Notes: generated by a model from the sequence alone, not told the origin. DNA of 6,459 bases from CAIRTT01 sp046075665 (GCA_046075665.1 JBJTQN010000239.1:1-6459), one strand, 5' to 3'. Counted from the first letter of the stretch, positions 1 to 6,459 are shown. Program-made: numbers and translations.

Positions 1-360
1 GTCAACACTTGTGCGAAACAGCCCCAAGCCCCCGCCGGTGTAAGACTTGTAGCGTCCATCATCATGCGTAACCTGTCGGAGGGTATAGCAGATGCCAGCG
101 GCACGTCCGCTAGTACTCGACTTGGCATGGATTTGGGTGTCAATATCAACGGCGGACATCAGTGATGAACCCGACGTGTGGTTTATAAACCAGCTGAGTC
201 CCTGGACGACAGTGACATCCTTCCAGTCGCGTACATTGTTGTCTACAGGCGCCCCGACACCTATACGCAGCCCAAGGGGTCCGTGGGAACCATCCGCAGC
301 TGCCCCCGGCATCGAATAACACAAAACACCAACGAGCATTAGGCCGATCAAAGTACGCAT
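1..360 (-). CDS. Exported protein, probable outer-membrane beta-barrel (N-terminal part, cut by window start)
   Basis: This frame stays open from an ATG at 360 to the window edge, giving 120 codons with no stop, so the C-terminus lies outside. A strong Shine-Dalgarno GGAGGA (366-371) sits 5 nt before the ATG and fixes the start. Residues 1-22 form a typical Sec signal peptide: Arg at 2, a hydrophobic core at residues 4-15, and an AAA|D cleavage site after Ala22. The mature part has short alternating polar/hydrophobic strands with turns (LRIGVG at 31-36, VQGLSWFI at 52-59) and a Tyr/Gly-rich strand ending GGGLGLF (109-115). This pattern is typical of small outer-membrane beta-barrel proteins. 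No specific family is recognised. A PagL-like deacylase or a generic porin-like barrel is possible, but the diagnostic C-terminal residues are not in view. It is divergent from the haloperoxidase gene, with about 150 bp between the starts. Confidence 0.72.
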   Translation of the reverse strand, partial: MRTLIGLMLVGVLCYSMPGAAADGSHGPLGLRIGVGAPVDNNVRDWKDVTVVQGLSWFINHTSGSSLMSAVDIDTQIHAKSSTSGRAAGICYTLRQVTHDDGRYKSYTGGGLGLFRTSVD

Positions 361-365
361 ACAAG

Positions 366-371
366 TCCTCC
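366..371 (-). promoter_or_regulatory. Ribosome binding site of the beta-barrel gene
   Basis: On the minus strand the sequence reads GGAGGA, then a 5-nt spacer, then ATG at 360. This near-perfect anti-16S match decides the start of the truncated gene at the left edge. Confidence 0.75.
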
Positions 372-512
372 AACAGTAAACCAACGGCCAATTATTCAAT
401 GTGTGGATTGGATTAGCCTCGGCTGGTTGATGGATTTGATGGGTGGGGACGAGATGTTCGAATTATCGTCCTGATTTACACACAAAAGGGTAACCTGTGG
501 AACAATTTGTAC
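372..512. promoter_or_regulatory. Divergent intergenic region, presumed to carry both promoters
   Basis: This region separates the starts of the minus-strand barrel gene and the plus-strand peroxidase gene, so transcription of both should begin here. No convincing -35/-10 pair was found on either strand. The visible structure is a direct repeat TTGATGG at 427-433 and 436-442 (9-bp period) in a G-rich stretch running to about 448, on the peroxidase side. The peroxidase gene has only a weak ribosome-binding match (GTGGA, 497-501). Confidence 0.4.
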
Positions 513-1970
513 ATGACTCATCCCAACGGTCAGTCTGGCATTTCACGTCGAACTGTTCTCGGATTACTTCCAATGTCGATGCTACTCGGAAGCTGCGGAG
601 GATCTACCTTTACGATCAGTCGTGAACAGGTATGCGCCAGAACAATGCTGAGCACACTCCTATCTTGTATTTCAAGAAGCGTGCTTCCGCCACCGCCAAC
701 GGCACGTGCAATAGCCATCGTGACAACTGCGATATATGACGCTTGGGCTTGCTACGATTCCGTTGCTAACGGAACGACTTTCGGCGGACAACTTCGGCAA
801 CCACGCGAGAGGCAAACACGAGGAAATCGGGCAACAGCAATCGTTCATGCTGCTATGCACACATTGTTGGACTTGTTCCCAAACGAAACTGACTTCATAA
901 AGTCAAAGGTTACATCGCTAGATGAAAATCCAGATGCTTTGTTGATTGTCAGCAGCAGTCCGGAAATGTTGGCATACAGGGTTGCAACAACCTTGCTTTC
1001 CTTCCGTAGTAGGGATGGGTCTAACCAGTCGAATCAATATCAAGATACAACCGGGTACCGACCAGTCAATTCACCAAATGTCGTCAATGATGCATCCCGA
1101 TGGCAACCGCTCCGTGACAAAGATGGAAACGAAACCTTGTTCAGTTGTCCACATTGGGGGACCGTTGTACCATTTGCACTTTCAAATCCGTCCGTGCTGA
1201 GACCACGCTCTGCGCCAGATTTTGCATCGCCAACCTATATGGCACAACTACACGAATTGTTATCGATCATTGAAACTCTGGATGATAAGGGAAAGGTCAT
1301 TGCCGAATACTGGGCGGATGGACCGAAGTCTGTTCGACCTCCGGGTCACTGGCTAATGATCGCGATGTATGCTGCCGATCGCCATAGCTTGGCGATATCC
1401 GATGAAATCGCGCTGTACTTCGCACTGGGTAATGCGATGTTGGATGCCAGTATTGCCTGCTGGGATACAAAGCGTTCGTTTGACACGAGCCGCCCGATTA
1501 CAGCAATTCGCTTCCTAATGAAAGGAAAACGCGTTCCCGGGTACGTAAGTCAATCTGGGGGCATTCAATGGGTTGATGGAGAAAACTGGCAGCCTTTTCA
1601 ATCATCGAAGTTCATCACCCCACCATTCGCCGAATATACATCGGGTCACTCAACATTTAGTGCAGCTGGGGCAGCAGTTTGTAGGGCATTTTGCAGGTCT
1701 GATGCGCTGGCGCTTACGATTAACGTACTAAAAGGTTCCTCAGCCGTAGAAGAGATGACTCCGAAAGTCGATGTCACACTGGAATACCCAACGTTCACTG
1801 CTGCAGCGGATCAAGCCGGGATGTCGAGAAGATACGGTGGGATTCACTTTGAGGCAGCTGACATTGAAGGTCGCATCGCAGGCAATGCTGTTGCGTCATA
1901 TGTCACTCAGAAAGTTAACTTACTGAGAACCGGTCAACAAAGCTCAAAAGCGCATGCACTAAACTCTTAG
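513..1970 (+). CDS. Vanadium-dependent haloperoxidase family lipoprotein
   Basis: The product (485 aa) belongs to the vanadium haloperoxidase/PAP2 acid phosphatase superfamily. These enzymes bind vanadate and use H2O2 to oxidise halide to hypohalous acid. The whole active-site signature is present: W317 and K320, then R327-P328 (KxxxxxxRP), S377-G378-H379, and S438-R439 with H445 six residues later, followed by D450. F372, seven residues before H379, matches the Phe of the Curvularia chloroperoxidase (F397), where bromoperoxidases have His. The N-terminus has a twin-arginine segment SRRTVLG, a hydrophobic core and lipobox LGSC with C28, so it is probably exported folded and lipid-anchored. 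ATG 513 is preferred; an in-frame TTG at 507 would add two residues and sits closer to a weak GTGGA. It runs convergent to the propeller lipoprotein gene and overlaps it by 12 bp. The family is secure, but the true substrate is not: some relatives act as phosphatases or have no known activity. Confidence 0.93.
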   Translation: MTHPNGQSGISRRTVLGLLPMSMLLGSCGGSTFTISREQVCARTMLSTLLSCISRSVLPPPPTARAIAIVTTAIYDAWACYDSVANGTTFGGQLRQPRERQTRGNRATAIVHAAMHTLLDLFPNETDFIKSKVTSLDENPDALLIVSSSPEMLAYRVATTLLSFRSRDGSNQSNQYQDTTGYRPVNSPNVVNDASRWQPLRDKDGNETLFSCPHWGTVVPFALSNPSVLRPRSAPDFASPTYMAQLHELLSIIETLDDKGKVIAEYWADGPKSVRPPGHWLMIAMYAADRHSLAISDEIALYFALGNAMLDASIACWDTKRSFDTSRPITAIRFLMKGKRVPGYVSQSGGIQWVDGENWQPFQSSKFITPPFAEYTSGHSTFSAAGAAVCRAFCRSDALALTINVLKGSSAVEEMTPKVDVTLEYPTFTAAADQAGMSRRYGGIHFEAADIEGRIAGNAVASYVTQKVNLLRTGQQSSKAHALNS

Positions 1971-3800
1971 TACCGCAATGCGCGTTTCACACGGTACCAC
2001 CACAGCGTCCCCACAGGGGATTGCTTGACCGGATGCATTCGGCACACGAACTCTCCACTCGACGGCCTCAGGACGTTGCTGACAATACACACCGATTGCC
2101 TCTTCGTTTCCCTTTATGTACTGTCGGCCGACTACGATCGCTATCGACGACTGTTGTCCGAAACTCCGTACTTGGCTAACCATCGTTGCGCTAGCTATTG
2201 GTATACAATTTAGCCAACCAGCGCCAATTTCAGAGATATTTCCTTCCGTTATGATGGCAACTCCACCATTCAGTAATGGAGTAAACAAACATCCAGGATT
2301 GTCATATCGAGCCGGATTTCCATAGAGTTTTGTGAGCATAAACCCTCCAGCGGCAGCTTCGAAAGTATGTGTTATCGTCCCGTCCGGCCTGCCGGTATAT
2401 ATGTTGTTCAATGCATCCATCACTGTAAAGAAATCCCGGTCTTGAATGTTTGTACGCCCATCAATCACCGCAGTCACAGGAGTAGCCTTGAGGTCAACAA
2501 TATCCTCCGTGATTCTGCCATCTGTTATTGAGACTAGGCATGGAAACGGACTGTTGGCTACGATGATTCCTCCAGCACCAAATGTTGGTGGAAGCGTGAT
2601 GGGTAATGAAAATGGCATCGCAGAGGACCACTTCTTCATTGCGGTGGTTGTATCGATACAGTGCACGCCCCCACGCTCATCCCCAAACATTGCCAGGTTG
2701 CCGTTGCACGTCACACTCCCGGTTACAGGCGCATTTAACATGATTTTGCGCACCATAAAGCCATCTTGTGCATTAACCAAATCAACGGAGCCAGACATTA
2801 TCGGTATCACGATTCGTCCATTCGGTGCGATTGCAGGACAGCCTTGAATTTGTCCATCCACCTCGTGAACCCAGAGTCTGATCCCTGATTGCACATTGAC
2901 TCGCTCGACAGTGTTTTCACAGACAACGAGAATGTCCGATGAACTAACCTGCAGAATGTGCTTGATTAGCGTTTGTGCTGTGTACGTTAGGAAAGAGACT
3001 GCGGGAGCTGTAAACATCGATAGAGAAGCATTAGCATTGTTACTGATGTCAGTCCCATATATCTGTGACCACACATTTAGTTGTTGAACAGGGACAACTT
3101 CTATTCGTGCTTCTGCAGATACTCCTGCCCCAACTTCTTCGAGCCTTACATTGGATAAGCCTGGGGTCAAAGCAGAAACAACACCGTCTGGCATCAACTT
3201 GACTGCTGTGCTTCCAGTCACCTGTGTCCATTTGAGGGCATTGCCCGGGACTAGTACAACTTTGCCATCCGGATCTAATGCTGTACCTTGAAGCTGTGAT
3301 GTCTCACCAACGACGAACCGCACATCAACTCCGTAAATGACAAGAGACTTGATTACACTTACCAATGTGATTGATAAATCGGAAGTCTTTCCAGCAATCA
3401 GCTCAACTTGTGAGCCTCCAGTGGACACTGCTTCACCGATACCGTTCTCACCAGACCGAGCGGACAAGGCGACAAAATAGGTGCCCGGATTATAAACCCC
3501 AGGTAACACAATTGTTGTGAACTGACTATTCGGACCGATAGGTCTGTTTACTGTCGCTCTTGTCCTGAGGTTCGGCTTATCAATTGGATACGCCTCGATG
3601 GCAACACTGCCGGCATAGGCTGGGATGTATCTTGACTTCTTTCGACTGGCTTCACTTCCCCAATCGATTGCTATTCGCAGACGTGAGCCGGACGGTGCCC
3701 CACCTCCACACCCACCCAATACAACCATAGCGCCGAACGCGGTGGTCGTCATTGCCAGCTGCCGCCGAGTCACTTTGTGTGATTGTCCGTCATTTGACAT
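1959..3800 (-). CDS. Lipoprotein with Ig-like domain and PQQ-like (BamB-type) beta-propeller
   Basis: The 613-aa protein begins with TRRQLAM (11-17), a hydrophobic core and lipobox LGGC (C31), suggesting Tat-type export and lipid anchoring. Residues about 40-148 form a beta-rich domain starting LRIAIDWG. Residues about 150-236 resemble a bacterial Ig-like (BIG2) domain: VVGETSQLQGTALDPDGK, a core Trp in LKWTQVTG, DGVVSALTPG, and a closing EARIEVV. Residues about 240-613 carry repeated blades with Trp and short strands (VERVNVQSGIRLWVHEV, GGVHCIDTTTAMKKWSS, EAVEWRVRV, and a last strand TRIAVLRV), as in WD40/PQQ-like propellers. I see no clear quinone-ligand or calcium residues, so a structural or binding role is more likely than dehydrogenase activity. 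The ATG lies inside the end of the upstream lipoprotein gene (11-bp overlap), with AGGA (3811-3814) 10 nt upstream, which suggests translational coupling. The precise function is unknown. Confidence 0.85.
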   Translation of the reverse strand: MSNDGQSHKVTRRQLAMTTTAFGAMVVLGGCGGGAPSGSRLRIAIDWGSEASRKKSRYIPAYAGSVAIEAYPIDKPNLRTRATVNRPIGPNSQFTTIVLPGVYNPGTYFVALSARSGENGIGEAVSTGGSQVELIAGKTSDLSITLVSVIKSLVIYGVDVRFVVGETSQLQGTALDPDGKVVLVPGNALKWTQVTGSTAVKLMPDGVVSALTPGLSNVRLEEVGAGVSAEARIEVVPVQQLNVWSQIYGTDISNNANASLSMFTAPAVSFLTYTAQTLIKHILQVSSSDILVVCENTVERVNVQSGIRLWVHEVDGQIQGCPAIAPNGRIVIPIMSGSVDLVNAQDGFMVRKIMLNAPVTGSVTCNGNLAMFGDERGGVHCIDTTTAMKKWSSAMPFSLPITLPPTFGAGGIIVANSPFPCLVSITDGRITEDIVDLKATPVTAVIDGRTNIQDRDFFTVMDALNNIYTGRPDGTITHTFEAAAGGFMLTKLYGNPARYDNPGCLFTPLLNGGVAIITEGNISEIGAGWLNCIPIASATMVSQVRSFGQQSSIAIVVGRQYIKGNEEAIGVYCQQRPEAVEWRVRVPNASGQAIPCGDAVVVPCETRIAVLRV

Positions 3801-5640
3801 TGATGTTTATTCCTAAACTCACCGCTGACAAAGGCTTGAGCTCTGGTAACTGAAGAATGTCATTGATGTTTTTTGGACCATCAGATGTCATCGGGACATA
3901 CCCTGGAGCAGTGCATATCATTTGAGCCGACGTTATTGCGGGAAACTCTGCAACCCGCATACTCGGATCACGTCTGATGAGTGCTGCGAAATCAGCCCTG
4001 AAATACGTAAAGCCCGCCGCTGTTTTCTTGTAGCCGAGGTTTGAACATGATTTGATTGTTGCTTCGAAATCAAGTTTGAGCTGGATAATTGCATCAGCAA
4101 AACACGAAGGAATAACGGAAACTCCTCTTGTAACACGACTGGAAAGTGGCCATGGACCGTATTCTTCGGAAGAGCTTGGTGTGAGGCCACTGTCTGCCAC
4201 TACATCCGTTTCAGCAGTGTTCGGATTTGTAACCACTGGCAATTGCTTTACTGGAACCGGCTGCCCGTTTTTCTGCATCGAGGCCATGATCTTGTCAAAA
4301 TTTGCCATCATATCCAGCAACTCTTGCCGCTTTTTCGCTTGGAATTGTCTGTTAAATTCGTCTAACTTAGACTTTACGACGGGATCGTTGAGGAAGTATT
4401 CATCAATGAGTGAATCAGACAATTCGAACAACGAATCACGTAACGAAAGTGCAGCCAGTGTCAAACCGGCACCACCAGCAATTAGGGCAAGTGGTCCCCC
4501 AGTCGCAGCCAAAGCCGCGTACTTGAACATATCAGTAGATGCCTCCAAAACATCCTTTGCAGCGTCTACCTGTTCAATCTTTCTCGCAAACATCGGAGCT
4601 TTTTTGTCAAGAAAATCCGATACGGTATCACTAAGAAGCTCCTTGAAAAGTTCATTACCAAGGTCTTTGGCTAACTCCTTTGCCTTCTTGGATTTATCAA
4701 CCCAAGCGCCATTACCCAGCAACTTTTCAGCTGATGTCGCATTTTTTCGGGCAAGATAGTCATCGTAAGTTACTTTGTCCTTATTCCATGGAGAATCCCG
4801 CTTTACGTAGGATGCGTGTGATTGCGACATGTAATCGAGGGTCTTGGAAACAACCCACTCTGGTCCATCGATACCGCGACTAGATCCAGCTGATTTAGAA
4901 ACATCCCGACCTTCGGCCCACGGAATACCGTATGGAATCAAACTAATCCGGTTGGAAATGGATTGCATTAGCGCATCAATCTGGACCGAATCCAGACTTG
5001 GCGCATCAGGTAACAAAGCGGCAGTGTTTACGGGCTTCCCGACAACCTCGAACATGTAGTTGACATGTGCATTGAAAAGCAACATAAACGAGCAATATGC
5101 CAACTCCTTTCGTGACGATGCCGTCATTGCAAGAATCGCCTTAGCTTCATCCGCAATACCCGCACTGAGAAGTTGTTCAAGGACTTTGCTTAAGCCGATT
5201 ATAGACAACAGCTGCTTGCGCATCGTGCCCGCAACCCAGGCACTGTTGTCCATCACCGTCTCCTTTGCGTTCACTGTTATCTTGAAACACTTTAGGCTCT
5301 CACGAGCGAGGTAAAACTGGTGAACAGATCGTTTGTATGTGTCGAACAAAAGTTGATGTGAGATTGAAACTGAGTATCCGACGAAGGCGCCAATCAGGAA
5401 TGGATCGTCGTCGACCTGACGACCGCTGGGATATGCCAGGAGCGAGCCCGGCTCAGTTTTTGTGTATGCGGCTGAACTTAGTCGATCGGCAGTAATCGAT
5501 AGTCCCTCAACGAGATCACGCGTGCCGTTACCACTACCACTGGATGTCCCGCCTCCGCCGCCACATCCCTCTATGACGCCAGCGGAAGATAATAAAACGA
5601 GTCCAGACTGGACAATGAGCTGGCGTCTGTTTGGGTTCAC
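3790..5640 (-). CDS. Predicted lipoprotein of unknown family with a Gly/Ala-rich hydrophobic segment
   Basis: I do not recognise this 616-aa protein. Starting at GTG 5640 it reads MNPNRRQLIV, a hydrophobic core and IEGC (C26, with an unusual Glu at -2), then five glycines and a Ser/Gly linker to about residue 40. This looks like an exported, lipid-anchored protein. Residues about 80-230 look mainly alpha-helical. Residues 315-372 are highly charged (KSKKAKELAKDLGNELFKELL) and lead into a 27-residue uncharged segment, 374-400, with a central GGP and a GG/AG pair. A charged helical stretch (401-455) follows, then a Pro/Thr/Ser-rich linker (458-490) and a mixed C-terminal domain. GGAGAG at 5645-5650 supports the GTG start. 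An in-frame TTG at 5652 would place that motif inside the gene and lacks its own ribosome-binding site. It is the first gene of the pair with the propeller lipoprotein. The hydrophobic segment could be a membrane hairpin or a buried helix pair; no catalytic motif is evident. Confidence 0.83.
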   Translation of the reverse strand: MNPNRRQLIVQSGLVLLSSAGVIEGCGGGGGTSSGSGNGTRDLVEGLSITADRLSSAAYTKTEPGSLLAYPSGRQVDDDPFLIGAFVGYSVSISHQLLFDTYKRSVHQFYLARESLKCFKITVNAKETVMDNSAWVAGTMRKQLLSIIGLSKVLEQLLSAGIADEAKAILAMTASSRKELAYCSFMLLFNAHVNYMFEVVGKPVNTAALLPDAPSLDSVQIDALMQSISNRISLIPYGIPWAEGRDVSKSAGSSRGIDGPEWVVSKTLDYMSQSHASYVKRDSPWNKDKVTYDDYLARKNATSAEKLLGNGAWVDKSKKAKELAKDLGNELFKELLSDTVSDFLDKKAPMFARKIEQVDAAKDVLEASTDMFKYAALAATGGPLALIAGGAGLTLAALSLRDSLFELSDSLIDEYFLNDPVVKSKLDEFNRQFQAKKRQELLDMMANFDKIMASMQKNGQPVPVKQLPVVTNPNTAETDVVADSGLTPSSSEEYGPWPLSSRVTRGVSVIPSCFADAIIQLKLDFEATIKSCSNLGYKKTAAGFTYFRADFAALIRRDPSMRVAEFPAITSAQMICTAPGYVPMTSDGPKNINDILQLPELKPLSAVSLGININVK

Positions 5641-5644
5641 GTCA

Positions 5645-5650
5645 CTCTCC
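5645..5650 (-). promoter_or_regulatory. Ribosome binding site that decides the start of the unknown lipoprotein
   Basis: On the minus strand GGAGAG lies 4 nt (GGAG: 6 nt) before a GTG at 5640. The longer reading from TTG 5652 would put this motif within the first codons and has no Shine-Dalgarno match of its own, so GTG 5640 is the better start. Confidence 0.65.
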
Positions 5651-5897
5651 AAAGCGTTGCTGCGCTATGTTGTATATGGATGCTGAATCCTAACTACTGG
5701 GTTTTTGTCGGCGCACATAAATTCCGAAATTAAACTCATAAATCCTCTAAATTCATCCCACTCGCCACGATATTGGCAACACCAACAAAGTAGCAGACTT
5801 CCGTTGCACTGTTCCGTTCAATGGTCGATTTAACTGATTGACTTCATTCCTCGCTAAGAATCACGTTGTCCAAACATCGAACGCGAATATCGCTGAA
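5651..5897. other. Intergenic region upstream of the lipoprotein operon
   Basis: About 245 bp without a credible gene on either strand. It should hold the promoter of the two-gene lipoprotein operon (minus strand) and the 3' end of the transcript from the small membrane protein gene. The stretch 5715-5757 is clearly AT-rich, as promoter regions often are, but no convincing -35/-10 pair was found. The only hairpin beside the upstream stop codon (GCGA-ATA-TCGC, 5883-5893) has a 4-bp stem and no T-tract, so it is not called a terminator. Confidence 0.45.
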
Positions 5898-6212
5898 TCA
5901 CACACCTTTCCTCTGCTCCTCACGGATATACAAAACCACCATCCAAGAGATGAACAGCGCAGCTACACCGAGTATCACCAACATCCGCCAATGGGTGATA
6001 AACAGCGCCGCGAGTGCCGAGAAGATTGTCCCGATAATGATGATTCCAATGATGGAGACGACTCCAATGACCATCATCAGACCCTGAGCCACCGCTGTGT
6101 TTCCTAGCCAAAGCCCTGCTAGAAACCAGAGGAGTCCATTCCCTGCTGCATGACCACTCTTTGAAGGGCTAACCGGCTGAGCGATTACTTTTCGTGTAAC
6201 GTGACGGTCCAT
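5898..6212 (-). CDS. Small polytopic membrane protein, function unknown
   Basis: The 104-aa product starts with a short basic N-terminus (MDRHVTRK) and a Ser/Gly/Pro-rich stretch to residue 25. Hydrophobic segments follow at about 27-41, 44-72 and 77-96, then a charged tail REEQRKGV. The middle segment contains a run of four isoleucines bounded by glycines (GIIIIG, 56-61), suggesting tightly packed helices. The hydrophobic blocks with charged caps make a real gene likely despite the short length. ATG 6212 is preferred over an in-frame TTG at 6218; neither has a strong ribosome-binding site. The start lies 57 bp after the stop of the truncated upstream gene on the same strand, so the two may be co-transcribed. 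No family is recognised. Confidence 0.68.
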   Translation of the reverse strand: MDRHVTRKVIAQPVSPSKSGHAAGNGLLWFLAGLWLGNTAVAQGLMMVIGVVSIIGIIIIGTIFSALAALFITHWRMLVILGVAALFISWMVVLYIREEQRKGV

Positions 6213-6227
6213 ATCCAAAAACTCTGG

Positions 6228-6261
6228 CCGAACTTCGGTAACCGGAAACGGAAATTCCGAA
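6228..6261. repeat. Cluster of short inverted repeats between two minus-strand genes
   Basis: Within 34 bp there are two perfect 11-bp dyads, CCGAA-C-TTCGG (6228-6238) and CGGAA-A-TTCCG (6249-6259). Their centres (6233 and 6254) are 21 bp apart, about two helical turns. A 9-bp dyad CGGT-A-ACCG (6236-6244) lies between them and TTC-C-GAA (6255-6261) overlaps the right one. The cluster lies in the 57-bp gap just upstream of the small membrane protein gene. It could be a tandem operator or a small RNA structure; the related half-sites (CCGAA and CGGAA) favour a bound protein. This is inference from sequence alone. Confidence 0.4.
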
Positions 6262-6269
6262 GAATACCA

Positions 6270-6459
6270 TCACACAACAAGGACTTGGTGCACATAAACA
6301 TCCGCGGGAATATCCATACCCAAGCCACAAATTGCACCCTTATAGTTAGGGTTGCTGTGTAAGTCAACGGTCACCCATCGCTTTACGCCTGATGCAAACA
6401 TTTGCGAGACCGAGCGCTCATTGTCAAACCATGTTCCACGCCACGCAGACCATAAACTC
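6270..6459 (-). CDS. C-terminal end of an unrecognised protein (cut by window end)
   Basis: On the minus strand a frame is open from position 6458 to a TGA at 6270-6272, giving the last 62 residues of a gene whose start lies beyond the window. The peptide has globular-protein composition with many Trp and Gly residues (SLWSAWRGTWFDNERS, then KRWVTVDLHSNP, then GLGMDIPADVYVHQVLVV). The other two minus-strand frames have early stops (for example a TGA in GTTTGACAA near the right edge). It could be a secreted or cytoplasmic domain; no motif allows a family call. It precedes the small membrane protein gene on the same strand. Confidence 0.6.
   Translation of the reverse strand, partial: SLWSAWRGTWFDNERSVSQMFASGVKRWVTVDLHSNPNYKGAICGLGMDIPADVYVHQVLVV

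Noticed and set aside
146..391. 81-codon minus-strand frame starting at 391
   Set aside because: It overlaps the frame from ATG 360, which has a strong ribosome-binding site and a clean signal peptide. The alternative frame has Cys/Arg-rich translation and no signal.
513..1970. Plain PAP2 acid phosphatase as the call for the haloperoxidase gene
   Set aside because: The Trp three residues before the Lys, the PPF element before SGH, and the length with a large N-terminal helical half fit the haloperoxidase branch better, although phosphatase activity cannot be excluded.
2446..2847. 133-codon plus-strand open frame opposite the propeller gene
   Set aside because: It is antisense to a frame with clear domain structure and shows no protein-like pattern of its own.
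4052..4759. 235-codon plus-strand open frame opposite the orphan lipoprotein gene
   Set aside because: It lies wholly antisense to a well-supported gene and has a Ser/Ala-rich, low-complexity translation with no motif and no good ribosome-binding site.
5760..5800. Possible minus-strand promoter with TTGCCA as -35
   Set aside because: At 17-18 bp spacing the -10 match is poor (ATGAAT or TGAATT), not better than chance in an AT-rich stretch.
5883..5893. Hairpin GCGA-ATA-TCGC just after the stop of the small membrane protein gene, as a terminator
   Set aside because: The stem is only 4 bp and no T-run follows on the minus strand.
5838..6107. Two overlapping plus-strand frames opposite the small membrane protein
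   Set aside because: One translation is rich in Asp/His/Arg and looks like the reverse complement of hydrophobic codons; the minus-strand frame has coherent membrane segments.

Overview
The window comes from a diderm (Gram-negative type) bacterium. This is suggested by a truncated gene that looks like an outer-membrane beta-barrel and by three predicted lipoproteins whose signal peptides carry twin arginines and end in a lipobox cysteine. Base composition is near balanced by eye, and TTG/GTG starts appear plausible. The lineage cannot be fixed from the sequence. No tRNA, rRNA, CRISPR array, insertion sequence or integrase is visible.

Layout. Positions 1-360 (minus) hold the N-terminal 120 codons of a secreted, probably outer-membrane beta-barrel protein. 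A divergent intergenic region (361-512) follows. Positions 513-1970 (plus) encode a vanadium-dependent haloperoxidase family protein with a complete vanadate-binding site. Positions 1959-3800 (minus) encode a lipoprotein with an Ig-like (BIG2-type) domain and a PQQ-like/BamB-like beta-propeller, overlapping the peroxidase gene tail-to-tail by 12 bp. Positions 3790-5640 (minus) encode a 616-residue lipoprotein of unknown family with a glycine/alanine-rich hydrophobic segment. It is the first gene of a two-gene operon whose reading frames overlap by 11 bp. Positions 5641-5897 are intergenic. Positions 5898-6212 (minus) encode a small polytopic membrane protein, and 6270-6459 (minus) is the C-terminal end of an unrecognised gene cut by the window edge.

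How the genes may work together. The three central genes all encode predicted exported, lipid-anchored proteins with a basic RR segment, a hydrophobic stretch and a Cys-Gly-Gly start of the mature chain. The peroxidase would work outside the cytoplasm, oxidising halide with hydrogen peroxide. The two operon partners look like structural or binding proteins rather than enzymes. A joint role of the three is an inference from adjacency and shared export type only. The flanking genes give no clear functional link.
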